A stretch of DNA of 64,000 nucleotides from Membranipora membranacea (lineage: Eukaryota; Bryozoa; Gymnolaemata; Cheilostomatida; Membraniporidae), in assembly GCA_914767715.1 (NCBI GenBank), contig OU612072.1, positions 11,222,001 through 11,286,000 of the forward strand, read 5' to 3'. Of the stretch, positions 49,915 to 61,771 are shown one piece after another; the first letter of the stretch is position 1; each line of letters starts with the position of its first letter. The translations under genes and the position numbers were made by a program. The notes under the pieces are model-generated. The model made no database searches, was not told where the DNA came from, and saw only the letters and a list, made by a program, of their open reading frames with translations.

Positions 49915-51292
49915 CAGCAAATGAAATGGGTTCCGAAAGGCAGACATGATTAACTAAACCTGAGATGCAAAGGCTAAACATGTGATATGCTCTTTTTACC
50001 AAATTATTTTTCATCAATTATTGTGTTAGTATCATATTTTGGAGTTATCTACACCTTCTCTTGATCACCTAACTAGAGGCAGTAATGTAGTAGCCTCCAA
50101 CGTGTAAACATGCTTTTGCATCATGTATCAACTAAAACTCAACTTTTCTGCATACACTACTTCCACAGTCTTTTAACACCAACCATAACAGACTTTTACC
50201 AGCAATAATTATAGCTAATCAAGGATTTATTATATCTATGGTGAGTTATGACTTTCAGCCTGTCTAGTATTAATCACATCAACTTGATATTTAAATCTTG
50301 CATCATTCTGACACTTAAAAGCTTTTCTGACTCAACATCAAATCTAATCATTGATATCATGTATTGTGTATCGTGTATTTCATATTGTGTATTATGTATT
50401 ATGTATTTAGAACACTGATAGTAATTTTTCATTCTCTGAGGCATCATTTTAAGCACTGCCAAATATTTTAACAGGCTACATTTTAACCTGAAATTGACAT
50501 TGCAAGATACCATCATTACTCACTCACTTACTTACTATTAATCCTTTGTTTATAATTTTATGCACAGTTCACCTAACTAATTACACCATTATTATCATTT
50601 TAGGGTACAATTACAAAGAAATAAATCTTGAAGCCAAAAACATTCCTACGCTACCATCATTCTGATACAATTATGTAGTCGTTGCACTCTGATTGGAGAG
50701 AATGACATTTAAACCATTGAAGGCAATTTTTGCTGGTAAATCTGAGATTTCCAAAGTACAATAATTGTAGGGAGCTCCTCTCGCCAGTTGTATAGTATTT
50801 TGATATTGTTAATATCTGATGTGCTATATTTCCTTCATTCTGAAAATCAACTCTCTATCTCACTGATTATGAATAATTATTAATAACCAAAACATTTTCT
50901 TGATGTCACTTCCTGGATAATCTATAATGCTCTTTGATCTAAGTTCAAAGCCAGCGCCTTTAAACATGTAAACGGGAACTTATGTGACATGTCTTGTCGG
51001 CTTTCATGTATGTATCAACAGCCATAGTGCAGGCTTACACAGGCTTGTTAAGTGAGCTTCATTGAATTGTTAGGGAAGTGTGCGTTGCACAATTAAAGTA
51101 GACAGCAATTATCTTCAATATAGCAACATGGCAACTCAAACTATCTGTAAAAATTGAACAATTACTACTCTACTCTACTAATCTACTTTTGATGTATTAT
51201 GACCACTGACAGCAATGAGTACAGGATCAGATGGAGAAAGGAAGTATAATCAGTAAACTGTTGATTTTTCTTGAATATTCTTTACCCTTTAA

Positions 51293-52656
51293 GGTAATGT
51301 CAAAGATCGATCCGAATATCAACATATCATATACCGTTGGAAAGCTGCCGAGCTACTGAAAATGAATACCTGAACAAAAACTTGATTCAATGACGTTGTG
51401 TCATTTTAGGGAAGAAATGAGGCAGAAAACGCTGTTTTTGTCAAAGCAGATGGGGGAGTCAAATTACATGCAAGAAATTTCAAACCAGGTGGAATGCATA
51501 CTTAGAGATTGCGTTCATCGTAAAATTTGATTTTCCTTGATATATGACTAGTCGACTTTTTACGTCACGCCATACCCAATGCATTTTTTTGGTGAAGCCG
51601 TGAAAATATGTGAAATTTCAATTTCAATCATTAATTCAGAACAGATCATAGGCATGAAACAAAATTAATTATGATTTTCCCTTAGAGTACACTTCAAATG
51701 CCATACCTATTAATTTTCAACAAATTAGCTTGCATATTGCGAAAACAGTGGACTCTCGAATACAGCTAATATTTTTTGCAACTTTTGCATAACATCAAGT
51801 GTGCTGTCCAGATGACCATTATTGTGGCTAAACAAAGTTTTTTTGAAAGTTCTCACATACGAAGCCGCTTTTATTACCCATGGTACACGCAGGAAATGCC
51901 AACAGATTTTTTCACTGCATCTTCGTTTTTCTTGAATTTAACGCGAAAGAATGGCCAAAAACACTTCAAAAGTCCCAAAAAATAGCTGTTTTTTGGCATT
52001 CTTTTGCGTTAAATTCATGAAAAACGAAGATGCAGGGAAAAAATCTTTTGGCATTTCCTGTGTGCACCATTGCTAATGAAAACGGCTTCGTATGTGAGAA
52101 CTTTCAAAAAAACTTTGTTTGGCCACAATAATGGTCATTTGGACAGCACATTTGACGTTATGCAAAAAATGCGAAAAATATCAGGTGTATTCGAGAGTCC
52201 ACTGTTTTCGCAATATGCAAGCTAATTTGTTTAAAGTCAATATTTATGACATTTGAAGTGTACTCTAAGGGAAAATCATAATTAATTTTGTTTCGAGCCT
52301 ATGATCTGTTCTGAATTAATGATTGAAATTTCACATATTTTCACGGCTTCACCAAAAAAAATGCGTTGTATGGCGTGACGTAAAAAGTCAGTTTAGACTA
52401 GTCGTATATCAAAGAAAATCAAATTTTACTATGAACTCAATCTCTAAGTATACATTCCACCTGTTTTGAAATTTCTTGCAACTAATTTGACTCCTCCATC
52501 TGCTTTGACAAAAACAGCGTTTTCTGCCTCATTTCCTCCCTTTAATGACACAACGTTATCGAATCAAGTTTTTGTTCAGGTATTCATTCTCAGTAGGTCG
52601 GCAGCTTTCCAACGGTATATGATATGTTGATATTCAGATCGGTCTTTGACATTACC
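51293..52656. mobile_element. Foldback transposon with ~668-bp inverted arms and TTAA target duplication
   Basis: The left arm (51293-about 51961) is the near-perfect reverse complement of the right arm (about 51989-52656), with a loop of only about 27 bp. Both termini read GGTAATGTCAAAGA inward. TTAA flanks both ends (51289-51292 and 52657-52660), and unit 2 has a single TTAA at the same place (29803-29806), so the event is an insertion with duplication of TTAA. That target is diagnostic of piggyBac-like (and some Kolobok-type) transposases. It has no transposase; the frame 51776-51985 is accidental. The transcript would fold into a long double strand. Confidence 0.93.
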
Positions 52657-52869
52657 TTAAGGGTAGCGGTGGAATCGTCCCTCATGTTTAATAGTATATG
52701 ATCTGACGTCCAAATACTTTTGCATGTATCTTATCTCAGTTTCCAGTCTTTCATCTTCAACCAATATGACTCGGAATGAATATTCTGGACATTTCAACAA
52801 CAAAAATATTTATGTTTGTATTGACTCCAAAAAAGCCCTCTTTTCCTCACCATCTCATCATATATAAAA

Positions 52870-54360
52870 TTAAGTTGCTAGCCTGCTGTGCACAGCTCCA
52901 GATGAGTAATTGTTATATAATGAGTATGTGAACAGGTGAACACACTGATAGAGCCCTTTTGGGTTCCCTAAAACCGGGAGAGCTCCTGCAAACAGGGGAA
53001 GAAAATGCAGAACGAGGACTTCCCCTAGGCATCGCACAGGAAACCAATAGAAGCTGAGGGTCATTCTAATTTATACTTGTTGATTCCGTATTGACTGCTA
53101 AAGATTTCGTTATAACTTCAGGTAAAACATTTGCAGGAACCATTAAACCACGAAGTTAATACCGAATGAGCCTCATGTATGTATGGAAAAAGTCAAATGC
53201 ATTCAAATTATTCTATTTATTCATAGTTAAAAGCTGATGTATTTTTAGCATAAAAAAACTATTCAAAGTTTTTCATCTAAGCATTTGTTATTCATCTGTG
53301 GAATAGGCTCAATGGAGAAAACGAGTGAGTGTGGAATGTCCGTGGTTGATCAGATTCCACTTACGTGAATAGTTTGATATTGAAGTAAACATGATGAACA
53401 AAAGGGGATATTAGAAAGCTCATTTAACAATATTTAGATTGAGAGATTATATTTCGCATGGCAAGTCAACAATAAAAGGACACTTGATCCATATGAACAT
53501 AAGTTAATCGATTTGAACGAAATAAAAGAATATGTGAAATAAATGAATGTGAGATAGAATTGCGGTATTTTCACTGAAGTTCAAATTAGTTGAGCATTTG
53601 AAACCAAAGAAATTCATATCCGGCATTCAAATGTTGTCCTTTCATACCTTCATGTCTGGGCAAGGTAATATAAACTCCCAGATTTGTTATCATAATATGT
53701 GGTGTAGTGTGATGGAATGTAGTGATTTAGTGAGCAAGATAATTCTTTAGGCAGCAACAGGCCAGGATTTATATCACAATTCAAGCCATTCAGGTGATCG
53801 CCCAGCATTGCTGGTTTATTCTTGTATTGGATCCTATAATGGTTTTGCAAGACACAAGGAGCTTGCCCTCCGGTCTCTAAGTTGAATGAAAACTTGATGT
53901 TGAAACTGTTTAGTTCGTATTTGACAGACCTTATCAGCTCAGTAATTTTGTAAATTCGGTTTTGTACCGGTGTAGTATTGTAAACTGCTCCCCACATGAA
54001 CAAAACCCCAGGATAGTTGGTGGTGGTGGTAACTCGTTCACATTATGATTGAGTGTGTAAAGCCTTGAAGCTCTTATGATTTAAAAGTGTCTGGTTTGCA
54101 AAAAAAGGTGCACTAAGCCAACGGTGAATAGATGTGTGGTTACCACATCCTTGCAGTGCCTTGCCAACAGCTACCATTGCCGAAGTAATAACAGTTTTCA
54201 GAATGATACATTGGCGCCTTAATGATGATACAGTGAGGGCTGAACAAACCAAAGAGCGATAATATGTACTATTGCTGCTTTTATATTCAGTTAAGACAAC
54301 AATTTTGGCTACTCCTTGAGAAAACTTTGCTGAAGCCATGCAAAAACAACCACCCCACAT
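52870..54360 (-). CDS. Candidate gene D, unit 3 (fragmentary model)
   Basis: Three minus-strand frames in succession: 54043-54360 (105 codons), 53650-54003 (117 codons; it can extend upstream to about 54035 with a TTTT linker before NYPGVLFMW) and 52870-53064. The middle one has several Cys, Trp-Gly and NTT motifs and reads like an extracellular domain. The last holds a strong acceptor (CTTCCCCTGTTTGCAG) whose exon would be phase 1 and end LAT-stop. I could not find donors that join all three, so exon limits are unknown. It may be a further secreted or receptor gene, a remnant of one, or transposon-derived. Unit 2 is clearly broken here. Confidence 0.35.
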
Positions 54361-54685
54361 CAGTTACTTTTATGATTTGTATGTTCAAAAATTACAAGTG
54401 GAATCTTATGTAATTGAACAGCCATAGTGTAAGTGTGATAATGATACTAGGAGCTTCAAAAACCATCTGGTGTTTGTGAAAACTAGATCTATCAGGTACT
54501 TCATGAAGAAGAGGCTTTATACACTCAATCATAATTTTAACGAGTTTCCAACATCATCCCCTGGTACAGCTTGAGCCATCATAGTGGCAGCCAGAACACC
54601 ATGGTATGCTCCAGTTAGATGATTTGACCCATATAGAATGATCATAAATAGCTGGAACCTTGAAATTGACAGTCAGCAATAGGGG

Positions 54686-54725
54686 GGACACTTTACAATA
54701 GGCCTGTCGCTATTGTAAAGTGTCC
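54686..54725. other. Perfect 16-bp hairpin over the type B stop codon
   Basis: GGACACTTTACAATAG (54686-54701) and its exact complement (54710-54725) flank an 8-base loop. The minus-strand right arm encodes the last residues and TAG of type B-3, so the transcript would fold at its stop codon. In unit 2 one stem base differs (GGACAG) and the left arm has been amplified into the G-rich minisatellite. Confidence 0.85.
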
Positions 54726-55975
54726 TCGGGACAGTTTACAATATTGTTAAGTGTCCTGGGGTTGTTTTCGCGCGCAGGAAGGTTAACAGTACTACACCAG
54801 GTTAGATGATTTTGATCATCGCATTCTATTTGGTTCTTCTTATTCTGATCTGTTGGGTGGGTCACATCTGTAATACTGTTATTGTCCTCCTCTGTGGATT
54901 CTTCACATCTTTCAACAACCAGCATCACATGTGTTGATTCTTCAACACCTGGGATTTATTCAAAAAAATGTTTGGGGTTGCTGCAAGAGTTAAAACACTA
55001 CCAAGTTTGCAAACATTACATTTCAACCAAATTGATAAAAGTAACAACAAGAAAAATGGTAGGTTTCAAACCAGTCTGTCAAAGTTAGCTGAGCCGGAAG
55101 TTCTTCCAAAAATTGTTTGATTTGACTTACATTTGCCATTTTGCATGTCTTTGCAGCATGTGTTGCAGCTCCTTGCTCGTAGGCTGTTTTTTATGCACAA
55201 AACCAGGGCAACCGATGTCAATAATACAAATATCCCAGCAACGCATGGTATTACTACCATAAATAGTCCCTCCTGCTGCTGCTTAGAATCAGGATTCGAT
55301 GAGCTCACATCCCTCTCCAATAGAGTATTTTGTGTGAGAATATCTAGAGAAGCTATCTGACAGGCTGATACAAGATAATCTATAAACCGGAGAAATTTGA
55401 TAAGATTGGCATAATCCCAAATTAGGGGTATTGGCACTGTTCCTACAGGGGTGTAAAATGCATGTTAATCTAAAGAATCAATATATGAGATGACGCAGTG
55501 AATGTGTCACTAACTCTTAGTAAGCCTGGCTCTTAGTCAAGGGCAATGCATCAAGATTGATTTGTAGGGCATGGGAATTTATCTACCTCAATACCTGCTT
55601 ATGCAAGTGTTCAGCCTAGAAAGTTTGTTATAGCTTAATATATTTTCTTTCGCATTAGCATTGAAGAAGCTTGTGAATCAGTTCATCGGTAACCTACTCA
55701 CCATTGCAATACTCTTCACACTTCTCCTCAGCTATTGAGTGAACAACTGCATTGTTACAAATACTTGCACATGGTCTGTACTGAGCAAAGTGCTCCAGAA
55801 AATAACATCCAGTGGTATTAAAGTACTTCCCCTGACAATCACTGTATGTCAGTGTGCTGTATTCTCCCGTACACAACCAGGTATAGGTTGGTGGTGTAGT
55901 TGCAGACGGAGAACACTGAGCTATTCTGCTTGCAACATGCAAAGCGATGCCGATGGTGATAAAAAGGTATGACAT
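54710..55975 (-). CDS. Type B receptor, unit 3: Cys-rich single-pass membrane protein, 253 aa
   Basis: Exons 55702-55975, 55131-55379 and 54710-54948 (274, 249 and 239 nt); phase-1 introns with GTGAGT and GTAAGT donors. Residues 1-about 20 are a signal peptide. The ectodomain carries the seven-Cys pattern of type A (WLC, SDC, TGC, RPC, SIC, EKC, EYC) with the NTT site. There is a Ser/Gln-rich stalk, a transmembrane helix at about 129-154 (VIPCVAGIFVLLTSVALVLC), a Cys cluster likely to be palmitoylated (SCNTCC), then an acidic 79-residue tail without tyrosine. Type A and B ectodomains and exon 2 lengths match while their tails do not, so they are paralogues with exchanged signalling ends. Surface recognition is inferred. 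This is the only intact type B copy in the window. Confidence 0.87.
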
Positions 55976-57261
55976 GTGTTCTCAGGTACAATTCCGTGTG
56001 TAATGATTCAAATACCAACTCAAAAATATATTTGAATATTAGAATACTTATTTTGAGTGATGAAAGGAAATCTTACCTTACAGTTCACAATTTATTGTAG
56101 AAATAATCCGTTGAAAACTATTAAAATCATTCTGAACAATGTAGAAGCTGAGGCGGTATTGAAATGCGATTCCTTTCTGATCATGTTGCAGTGTTTTATT
56201 TTACCCGCGGTAAAATACCAAAAAAGTCTTATGTTTATCCTATTCAGTACCTTAGAGTTGTTCAATCGATATCCGTATCAGGTGAAACAATGGGACAAGA
56301 AGAAAGAAAAAGCTCAAGTTTGTTGCACTCACTTCACTTCTGGCATGTTCAAAAAATGTTGTAACCAAAATATAATAAGTTTATTTTCAAGCGAGTTGCA
56401 TTATTGCTTCGATGGCACGCTGATACTGATGCTGATGCACTTGCAGGCCTCAAAATCCTGTTAAATTCAATAGCCTTTTTCCCTACATGAATCCACTCTC
56501 CAAAGTTAGTTGTGCCCTTGTAAATCAGTTCAAGAACAATCTAGACACTAGAGCACCTGCATAGACATCACCATACACAAAAACCATCTTCTCGGCCTAA
56601 GTAATCCCCTTCATTTGTGTCTAATTATTTTGTTAAAATATCCCTAACTCTTAGGCAAGGAAATTTTATTCTTGTAACACCGGGTACAGTTTGTTGAGGA
56701 ATTGTTCAATAACTGTTTTATTTTGAGGAGCTCTCACTTCTTCTGTCTATGAAAATCTGGTGAGAGAGAATTAAACAATTTTAAATGATAAACTATATTG
56801 GCCCTTAGAAATATTGCCTATATCAAAATAACCCATCTGATATTGCAAACTGTAGGAGCAATTGTCATAACGAGGTAAAATTAGGGGTGCATTAAATCAA
56901 TCAATATCAAGATATCGTGCAGCACATATCTCCACACCAAGCTCAGTGTCAGTATTAGTGACACTGGTCTGTTATTAGAGGAAGCCGATCAACCCAATTG
57001 CACTGTGATGGATCATTCTAAGCAACTAAGGTTGAGTGATGCATGTGACACATATAGGCAAAAAGGTAACCATCCTGCAATTCACCATGTAGAACATATT
57101 TGATTGTTCCACAATTTCTCAATGATTACACTTTCTTTAGGTTCGTATGTAATATTTGGGTCAGGCAGATAATTCCGGTAGCACTTACCTGATCCGTACC
57201 TCCCAATTTTTACTGAGGTTTAATTACTTGGTCTGCAAAGGCTATAAAATGGCATATAAAG
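55976..57261. other. Upstream flank of type B-3 with candidate small ORF
   Basis: It contains the + frame 56057-56464 (135 codons), counterpart of 33200-33607, still open despite several substitutions and a 6-bp in-frame difference. Otherwise shared intergenic sequence without a recognised feature. Confidence 0.3.
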
Positions 57262-57823
57262 TTGAAGGACAGCATTTTCCGCTCAACAAACCACTTGTGT
57301 TCAGCATATACTTTGTCTGAAACATCTTCGCATCGGGATGGAGACTTGTTGATAAATAATCAGCGTATAGACTCACATTGTAGTTTTCTGCCGAATGAGG
57401 AAATCTCATGTAGAACAAGAAAGAGGATCCTTGAGGTGACAGCCATCTCTGATGCAGCTTTTCCCTTTCTTTACTGTAAATCTTGAAAACAGTTCACCAG
57501 TTGGGGATGCAAGTCAGGGAAATATCTTAGCTTTTCATTCCTTTGAGCATGTGGAGCCTGAACAAAAGCATATTCGAGGACTACATTGTGTTTGGAGGGC
57601 TCAGCTGTCTGGCTCTCTCATGGTATATAGAACAGGACAAAACTCTCCTAAATCATTGTTGGCAGTTGTGAAGAAAGTCCTTCAGATTCTGATTCAAGTA
57701 GCGAAGCTTGCTGTGCACCGTCATCTTACACAGAATAGTAGCAAGGAATATGGGTTGGCAGAGTTGTTTGTTGCCTCCCTTCGCGCCCTTGAAAACTCTC
57801 TACGAGTAGGTTACTGAGTCAGC
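57262..57823. other. Conserved block of uncertain coding status (unit 3)
   Basis: Counterpart of 13588-14110. Here + frames are open at 57262-57486 and 57452-57817 in different registers, while the minus strand also has long open stretches. From 57770 to about 58150 unit 3 has about 370 bp not seen in units 1 and 2, entering at TTGTTTG and rejoining near AAAATGTGTTTTGG. Confidence 0.3.
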
Positions 57824-58418
57824 ACCCTAGTTTTTTGGCAGATTTGACTTCCAAAATGCTTTTATTTCAACGAACACAGCATCAATATCCCTAAGAAAAC
57901 CTTTCGTAGTACTTGAAAATTATCCTAACCAGTAAATTAAGATTCCATGCATGTGTTGAAATTTCTCAGCTCAATCATGTAGAGAAAAAGGATTGTGTAC
58001 ATTAAGTTGGGATTTTAGCACTCTAGGTGTAAGCATCATTTGCCAATACGCAGTACAATATTTTCTTTGGTTGTGGAATGCCGCTGACAGCATCTGGGTC
58101 ATGTAGGAGCATCTCAACCAAAGATTGGCTTACTCCAAAGTGCAAGAAAAACTCCTTATAGTAATATAAAAATGTGTTTTGGCTTAAATTTTGTGATGAA
58201 ATTGATCTATTCCAAACATGTTACGAAGTTATCTGTCTACATGTCAAGAGCAAACAACTTGTAATCTGCTAATTTTGCCAGTGTTGATATCATCACAGAT
58301 TTGGAAGCTATTTTTGGTGCAATATGGATGCAGCTATCAAAATTCTCACTCGTATATCCACTGTCTTGTATATACAAAAAGAACATCCTTACCGTCACTG
58401 TCATTGAGGCTCTATACC

Positions 58419-58604
58419 TTACTCAGTAATTATATTATTGTCAAGCGATGCAAGATTGTTGTTTTCTGGTATAAAATGGTGCATAGCTGTTATATCACGT
58501 CTAGCTTCACTGGACATCATTAAATCACTATGTATGTGGAATTTGAATTGTTTGCTATTTCGGTAGCATGAAAAACAATCGGTAGTGTCATCGCATACAA
58601 ACAT
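58419..58604 (-). pseudogene. Candidate gene C exon, unit 3, with premature stop
   Basis: Homologous to 14328-14598, but TTA has become TAA well before the donor and several residues differ. Listed as the counterpart only. Confidence 0.3.
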
Positions 58605-59846
58605 GATTAATCAGGAGAAAAACAAAACCAGCAGTTTGGTTTCGTTAATAGAGAAAAGTCGACTCAAACTCCTATGAATTATTTGACATGGTTGGTACGT
58701 TCACATGCACTACAAGAGGAACTTTAAGAATAGTGTGATCCTATGCCACAATCAGGGAACATCATAGCTCAATAAACGTTGTTAACTGTGACAAGTATCC
58801 ATAAAAAAAACTCACTGCAGCCTAATCCATCAAACGCCACACATGACAAACATAAATCATGGTTATCACAACTTTCTTGTTCATTAAAATATTTAGATAT
58901 ATTTACCTCAATTTGGTAACTAATCTTCGAGTGTGAGTGTTTGACCCCTGATTAACTGTTTATAATAGACTAAGCCTCTGATGACAAATGCCTTCAGTGC
59001 AGAACAAGAGAAACGAAACTTCCTATTATTGACTGATCATGAATATTTTGTATGACCAATCTGACATACTTTTGATCACTGGTGAGAAAAAAATATTTCC
59101 CATGGCAAGTCGCCACAACATTAATATTGACTCCATGAGATATTTTGGTGATATTGGTTGTGGGATTTGACTGTTATTCCAGAGACAGTTTAGATATATC
59201 TAAACTGTTCTGGAATAACAGTCAAAGTCACTGGGTTTTACCTTCTCAAGTCACAACTCTCATCTCACAATCCGCAGCTTAAAAATTTCCTGCTTGTACC
59301 GTCAGCAAACAAGAAATACGGAATGCAGCTAAGCCATTCAACTCTCATGGATAAATATTTATTTTGTGTCATAGTTGTAGAGCTAATGTGGTATTTGAGT
59401 TGCATTACTGACAGTTTGCTCCATCAAATATTTCTGTATTGTGTTTTATTTATTATTCTTCTCTATTTTACTAAATACTGCCAAGGTATGCGTCTCAGTA
59501 CAACTATTGCGCTTGTAAATACAATTTTGTACAGTACATTTGAAGATGAGTTATAAATATTTATATTTATGCAATAAATAAACATTCTCCGATAATAATA
59601 TCACAATCACAGTACATGATGACTCATAAATAATGAATCATATACAGCTTTATTGCAGCACTTGCTTAGAGGGTATAATGAAAGCGCCATTATCAAATAA
59701 ATATATATTTACAGCAGCTAAGATCATGCAACGAGAGCGAATGCCATTGCTATCTTGCTAGAATTGTTTGCCTGTCAGAGACCCTGTATCATCCATTGAA
59801 AGGAAAAGGTCTATGCTACAGGGTTGGAGTCGGCACAAAACATTCT
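58605..59846. other. Intergenic, unit 3 counterpart of 14599-15686
   Basis: It includes a 22-bp insertion near 59122-59143, the new palindrome at 59167-59225 and the minus-strand AATAAA at 59649-59654. The segment 59777-59870 has no match in units 1 and 2 and replaces the end of the type A-3 tail. Confidence 0.6.
59167..59225. repeat. 59-bp near-perfect palindrome, unit 3 only
   Basis: TTGACTGTTATTCCAGAGAC through GTTTAGATA is followed at once by its inverted copy with one small mismatch or bulge. Units 1 and 2 have only the first arm (for example 15089-15112) and then continue to CACTGGG. Confidence 0.85.
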
Positions 59847-61771
59847 TTAAGCCTGTACAGTGACATAGTCGATCACACAATCTTTGTCATCTTCCACCTG
59901 ATCAGTTGTATATGCTACGTTTGCTGAGAGGGCACCAAAACCATTTTCTGTGCAATTGTCGTCTGATGCCTGGCTGAGCATTACCTTGGTTGACCCTTTG
60001 CATGCGAAATTGCAAAAAAAAAGGAAAATTACTGTTGTGTACAAAATAGCTGGCATGGCATAATATAGCTTGCAGATAAAACAAATTTTAATGCTTGAAG
60101 TCCAATGAATTGGCTATGAATTACAATTACCTTAATAGGGATAAAATTAGTGCAATCAAGGTTAAAGGAAATTTTCCTAAAGGTGTCTTAAACATACTAC
60201 ACTCGACCGTGATACTGTGTCATTGCGGGAATAACCCCAGGTAAGGTGATGTTGTCAACGTTCCACCCTATATTTAGACAGTTATCCTGTCTGCGTGGGC
60301 AATTTTATTAATAGTTGGATGTTATAGGTAAGCCTACATCTAACACATTCCTCTCATAACCCCTGTCATAACATGTCTATCATTATCGATATATGCTGAG
60401 ATAATCTATTGCATATAACAGTTGGTATTTTTTCATCAGGCATTAAATCTTGAATTCCAGAAAAGGGAGTGCGCACTAATATGAGTGTGTGAAAAAATAG
60501 TTGGCATTACAAAGTTAATCTTTTAGATCGCATAAATAAGCGATTATACTCAGTTAAATAATAACAGGTACAGTTTAATGTTATACAGTAGATAAATGTA
60601 AACAGCATACAGTAAAGCTAGACGTTTAACCGCTGAGGACAAGTTCTCCGTTAACTAACATAAAACAGCTGCTATATTAAGATCGGGCGCGTCTATTTAA
60701 CTTCATAGAATAGATGTATCCGATAGTGCAACTATGTGAGGGGATATTAATGCTGACCTTTAGATTAAGATAGAACAGGTAATGATTACAAACAATTCAG
60801 TAAAAACAGGTACAGTTTTCAGGAATGCAGTGGGCAAATATAAACAGTATGATGTACTCCGAAAATGATGGCGGCAACATTTCAATTTTATAGCTTTAGG
60901 CTTTTAAACGCTGAAGGTAAACTATGCACTCCTGCAATCGATATCAGATTTTTAATCTTTCGTCAACATCAAATCATGCATTTATCAAAGAGATCTTGCA
61001 TATTGAACTAACAATAGCATACAAATAAGATTATATTATGCATATCAAGAGGGCACACACCTTTGTCCTCCTGCGTGCTTTGAACGCTACAGTAGCTTCT
61101 TCGCCCATATATCACCAAACAAATTACAGTGAGTGTTGCAACAGCTGCAGTTAGCATCCCTGCAATTATAGCAGTGGTTGTTACACTCTGCTGCTTTTGA
61201 GGATGGTTGGCTTCGGTTGTAGACTGCAACTTTAAAGTTATCCTTGCACTATGGGTTGGTTGTTGGGTGGCATATGTTGTCGTCATTTGACAAGAGCTGA
61301 CTAAGTAGTCTAAAACGTAGGAAAATATATTATATTAAGGAGAGACCTCCATAAAAAGGTGGTTAGTTGAATTGTCATTATTGAAAACTTACTGTAAGAT
61401 CTTTTTTTCTTGTTTGGCACACTTGGTATTAGATGATTTGCCAAACGCAACATAGAAAATCTAGGATACTGATTTACATTGATTTGATAATCACACTAAC
61501 CATTGCAGTACACCTTGCACTTTTCCTCATCAATTGTATGGAACATCACATCATTGCATATGGAAGCGCATGGCCTGTATTGTGAAAAGTTCTCCAGAAA
61601 ATAGCATCCTGTAGTATTGAAGTATTGCCCCTGACAGTCATTGTATGTTAATGTGCTGTATATGCCATTGCATAACCACCTGCATGAAGGTTTGGTTGAA
61701 GTTGTTGGTAAAGAATGAGAAGGTTCAAGCAACCCTGATGATGCTATGAATACCAAAATTTCCCAAATCAT
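59847..61771 (-). CDS. Type A receptor, unit 3: altered C-terminus, 222 aa
   Basis: Exons 61501-61771, 61061-61309 and 59847-59995 (271, 249 and 149 nt); donors GTTAGT and GTGTGT. Signal peptide, seven-Cys ectodomain, transmembrane helix and NVAY tail are present. The tail ends DCVI then DYVTVQA instead of ENGALSKTTHD, because the genomic sequence past that codon was replaced, so the stop comes four codons earlier. The ectodomain is the most divergent type A and carries type B-like residues (STLTY before DC, CASIC), which suggests gene conversion or older divergence. An extra Cys (SCRWLC) precedes the domain. The region upstream of the ATG is unrelated to the other type A promoters, so regulation may differ. 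Confidence 0.83.

Larger units (their letters stand above)
49915..54709. other. Intergenic between NHL-3 and type B-3
   Basis: It contains a TATTGTGTA/TATTATGTA-type microsatellite (about 50340-50412; its reverse complement gives a meaningless repetitive frame), the foldback element (51293-52656), candidate gene D (52870-54360) and the surviving arm of the inverted repeat (about 54466-54535). The segment 50200-50420 is shared with unit 1 but not unit 2. Confidence 0.6.

Noticed and set aside
50274-50516. 80-codon minus frame with QYEIHDTQYMIS-type repeats
   Set aside because: It is the translation of a TATTGTGTA-type microsatellite, not present as a frame in the other units.
51776-51985. 69-codon frame in the foldback element
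   Set aside because: It runs across arm and loop of a palindrome and has no transposase features.
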